7,439 nucleotides of DNA, from contig JALHTA010000376.1 of assembly GCA_022865545.1 (NCBI GenBank), positions 1 through 7,439 of the forward strand, in the 5' to 3' direction. This document shows positions 6,568 through 7,439 of the stretch, piece after piece (position 1 is the stretch's first letter; each line of letters opens with the position of its first letter). Source of the stretch: Actinomycetota bacterium (GTDB lineage: Bacteria > Actinomycetota > Humimicrobiia > Humimicrobiales > Humimicrobiaceae). Under the pieces are notes generated by a model. It was not told where the DNA came from, did not search any database, and was given only the letters and a program-made list of their open reading frames with translations. A program made the translations under genes and the position numbers.

Positions 6568-7058
6568 ATCCCTTTAGTCTTTCCCTGTTTTAAATACTCT
6601 CTCAATATTAATATTATAATGAGGATAAATCCAATTACAATAAAACTGTCTGCAATATTAAATACAGGTCCAAAAAATGAAAAGCTTATAAAGTCTGTGA
6701 CTTCCCCTATGAAGTAGCGGTCGACAAGGTTTCCAAGCGCACCGCCTAAAATAAATCCGAGTGATATATTATAGAAAAGGAATTCAAGATTAAGCATCAC
6801 CTTAAGTATTATTATAAGGAAGATTGCTACAAGCGATATTATGGTAAGTATCTTTGTATATGACTGGAACATCCCGAATGCTGCACCAGTATTTTTAATA
6901 TTTGTAAAATATAGAAATTTTGGGAGGACCTCCATAGTCGTACCTTCAGCTACATTTATTGAGATGAGGTATTTTGATATTTGGTCAGCTATTAAAACAA
7001 CTACGCCGGTTAATAGAAAATATACATTCATAATTATGCTTTTCTTTTTACTTATCAA
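6564..7058 (-). CDS. lspA: lipoprotein signal peptidase (signal peptidase II)
   Basis: A membrane aspartyl protease that removes signal peptides from prolipoproteins after lipid attachment. Helices lie at about 10-31, 68-90, 96-112 and 132-153. Conserved blocks are all present: ADQISK (24-29), NTGAAFG (56-62), GGALGNLVDR (105-114) with catalytic D113, and FNIADS (133-138) with catalytic D137. TTG at 7056-7058 starts 1 base after the ileS stop and has GGGAG at 7070-7074, 11 bases upstream, which is rather far. ATG at 7029-7031 (residue 10) is the main alternative and would give the usual short N-terminus (MNVYFLLTGVVVLIADQ), but has only a weak AAGAAAAG upstream. The 3' end overlaps the pseudouridine synthase start by 4 bases. 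Its presence marks the host as a lipoprotein-making bacterium. Confidence 0.95.
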   Translation of the reverse strand: MISKKKSIIMNVYFLLTGVVVLIADQISKYLISINVAEGTTMEVLPKFLYFTNIKNTGAAFGMFQSYTKILTIISLVAIFLIIILKVMLNLEFLFYNISLGFILGGALGNLVDRYFIGEVTDFISFSFFGPVFNIADSFIVIGFILIIILILREYLKQGKTKGI

Positions 7059-7059
7059 C

Positions 7060-7439
7060 TTATACTATGCTCCCAACTACTTTGATTCCAATTTTTAATC
7101 TGGTTCCGTTTACTTTTACCTCTTTTACAAACATCCCGGTGTCAAAATCCTTGCCAATGCTGCCTGACAGAGTTTCCTTTGATATATATTTATTAAATTT
7201 ATCAATCGTTTCCTGCTGGGCTCCTGGAGCCTCTATGGATACATTTATTGTATTCTCTATCTCAAAGCCTGCTTCCTTACGGAGATTCTGTATATGGTGG
7301 ACAAGCTCGCGTGCGAAACCTTCGGCTGCAAGCTCTCCTGAGATCTCAGTTTGAAGACCTACAGTAAACTCGCCATCTGTCTCAACTCCTAACCCTTCCT
7401 TATTCTTTATCCCTACAAGTATCTCTTCCGGTTCAAGCT
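7060..7439 (-). CDS. ileS: isoleucyl-tRNA synthetase, C-terminal 125 residues (type 2)
   Basis: Only the C-terminus is in the window; the catalytic and anticodon-binding core lies beyond the right edge. The reading frame begins LEPEEILVGIKNKEG, continues through TEISGELAAEGFARELVHHIQ and NLRKEAGFEIENTINVSIEA, and ends IKVVGSIV. The GELAAEGFARELVHHIQNLRKEAGF block is the C-terminal DUF5915-type region of IleS enzymes resembling archaeal and eukaryotic ones (type 2, IleS2). No Cys-rich C-terminal zinc finger, usual in type-1 bacterial enzymes, is present before the stop. The full protein charges tRNA-Ile with isoleucine in the cytoplasm. It is the first visible gene of the minus-strand string; lspA starts 1 base after its TAA, so the two are co-transcribed. 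Confidence 0.88.
   Translation of the reverse strand, partial: LEPEEILVGIKNKEGLGVETDGEFTVGLQTEISGELAAEGFARELVHHIQNLRKEAGFEIENTINVSIEAPGAQQETIDKFNKYISKETLSGSIGKDFDTGMFVKEVKVNGTRLKIGIKVVGSIV

Overview
The window comes from an AT-rich bacterial chromosome. LspA (signal peptidase II) and a TruA-independent RluA/RluD-type pseudouridine synthase are bacterial hallmarks. The isoleucyl-tRNA synthetase C-terminus looks like the type-2 (archaeal/eukaryotic-like) form, and a DUF211 protein, a family best known from archaea, ends the same gene string. This mix fits an uncultured or deep-branching lineage (low-GC Actinomycetota or Chloroflexota relatives would be my guess), but the sequence alone does not settle the taxonomy. 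Non-ATG starts are frequent: GTG at 495 and 2406, TTG at 5545, 6567 and probably 7058.

Layout. Positions 1-495, minus strand: two small membrane-protein genes, a DUF4190-like protein followed by the N-terminus of a DUF4386-like protein cut by the window edge. Positions 496-755: a 260-base AT-rich gap without a gene. It holds a 25-26 base copy of a tRNA 3' end, including an encoded CCA and pointing left, plus a weak hairpin downstream of the next gene. Positions 756-2174, minus: a complete beta-CASP metallo-beta-lactamase ribonuclease. Positions 2175-2405: an AT-rich divergent intergenic region with a near-consensus sigma70-type promoter reading right and a weaker one reading left.

Positions 2406-5241, plus: a three-gene operon encoding a signal-peptide-bearing surface protein with a NEW3-type beta-sandwich domain and a C-terminal membrane anchor, an ABC ATPase, and a NosY-like ABC-2 permease. 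Spacings are 3 bases and 1 base, so the three proteins very probably form one membrane complex. Its substrate cannot be read from the sequence.

Positions 5258-7439, minus: the string ileS (C-terminus only) - lspA - rluD-like - DUF211. The first three genes are nearly contiguous (1-base gap, then a 4-base overlap), and DUF211 follows after 50 bases. This string is convergent with the ABC operon, with 16 bases between stop codons. No insertion sequence, CRISPR array or complete RNA gene was seen. The points most worth a second look are the tRNA 3'-end scar, the DUF211 gene in a bacterial housekeeping operon, and the NEW3/ABC operon as a transporter of unknown substrate.
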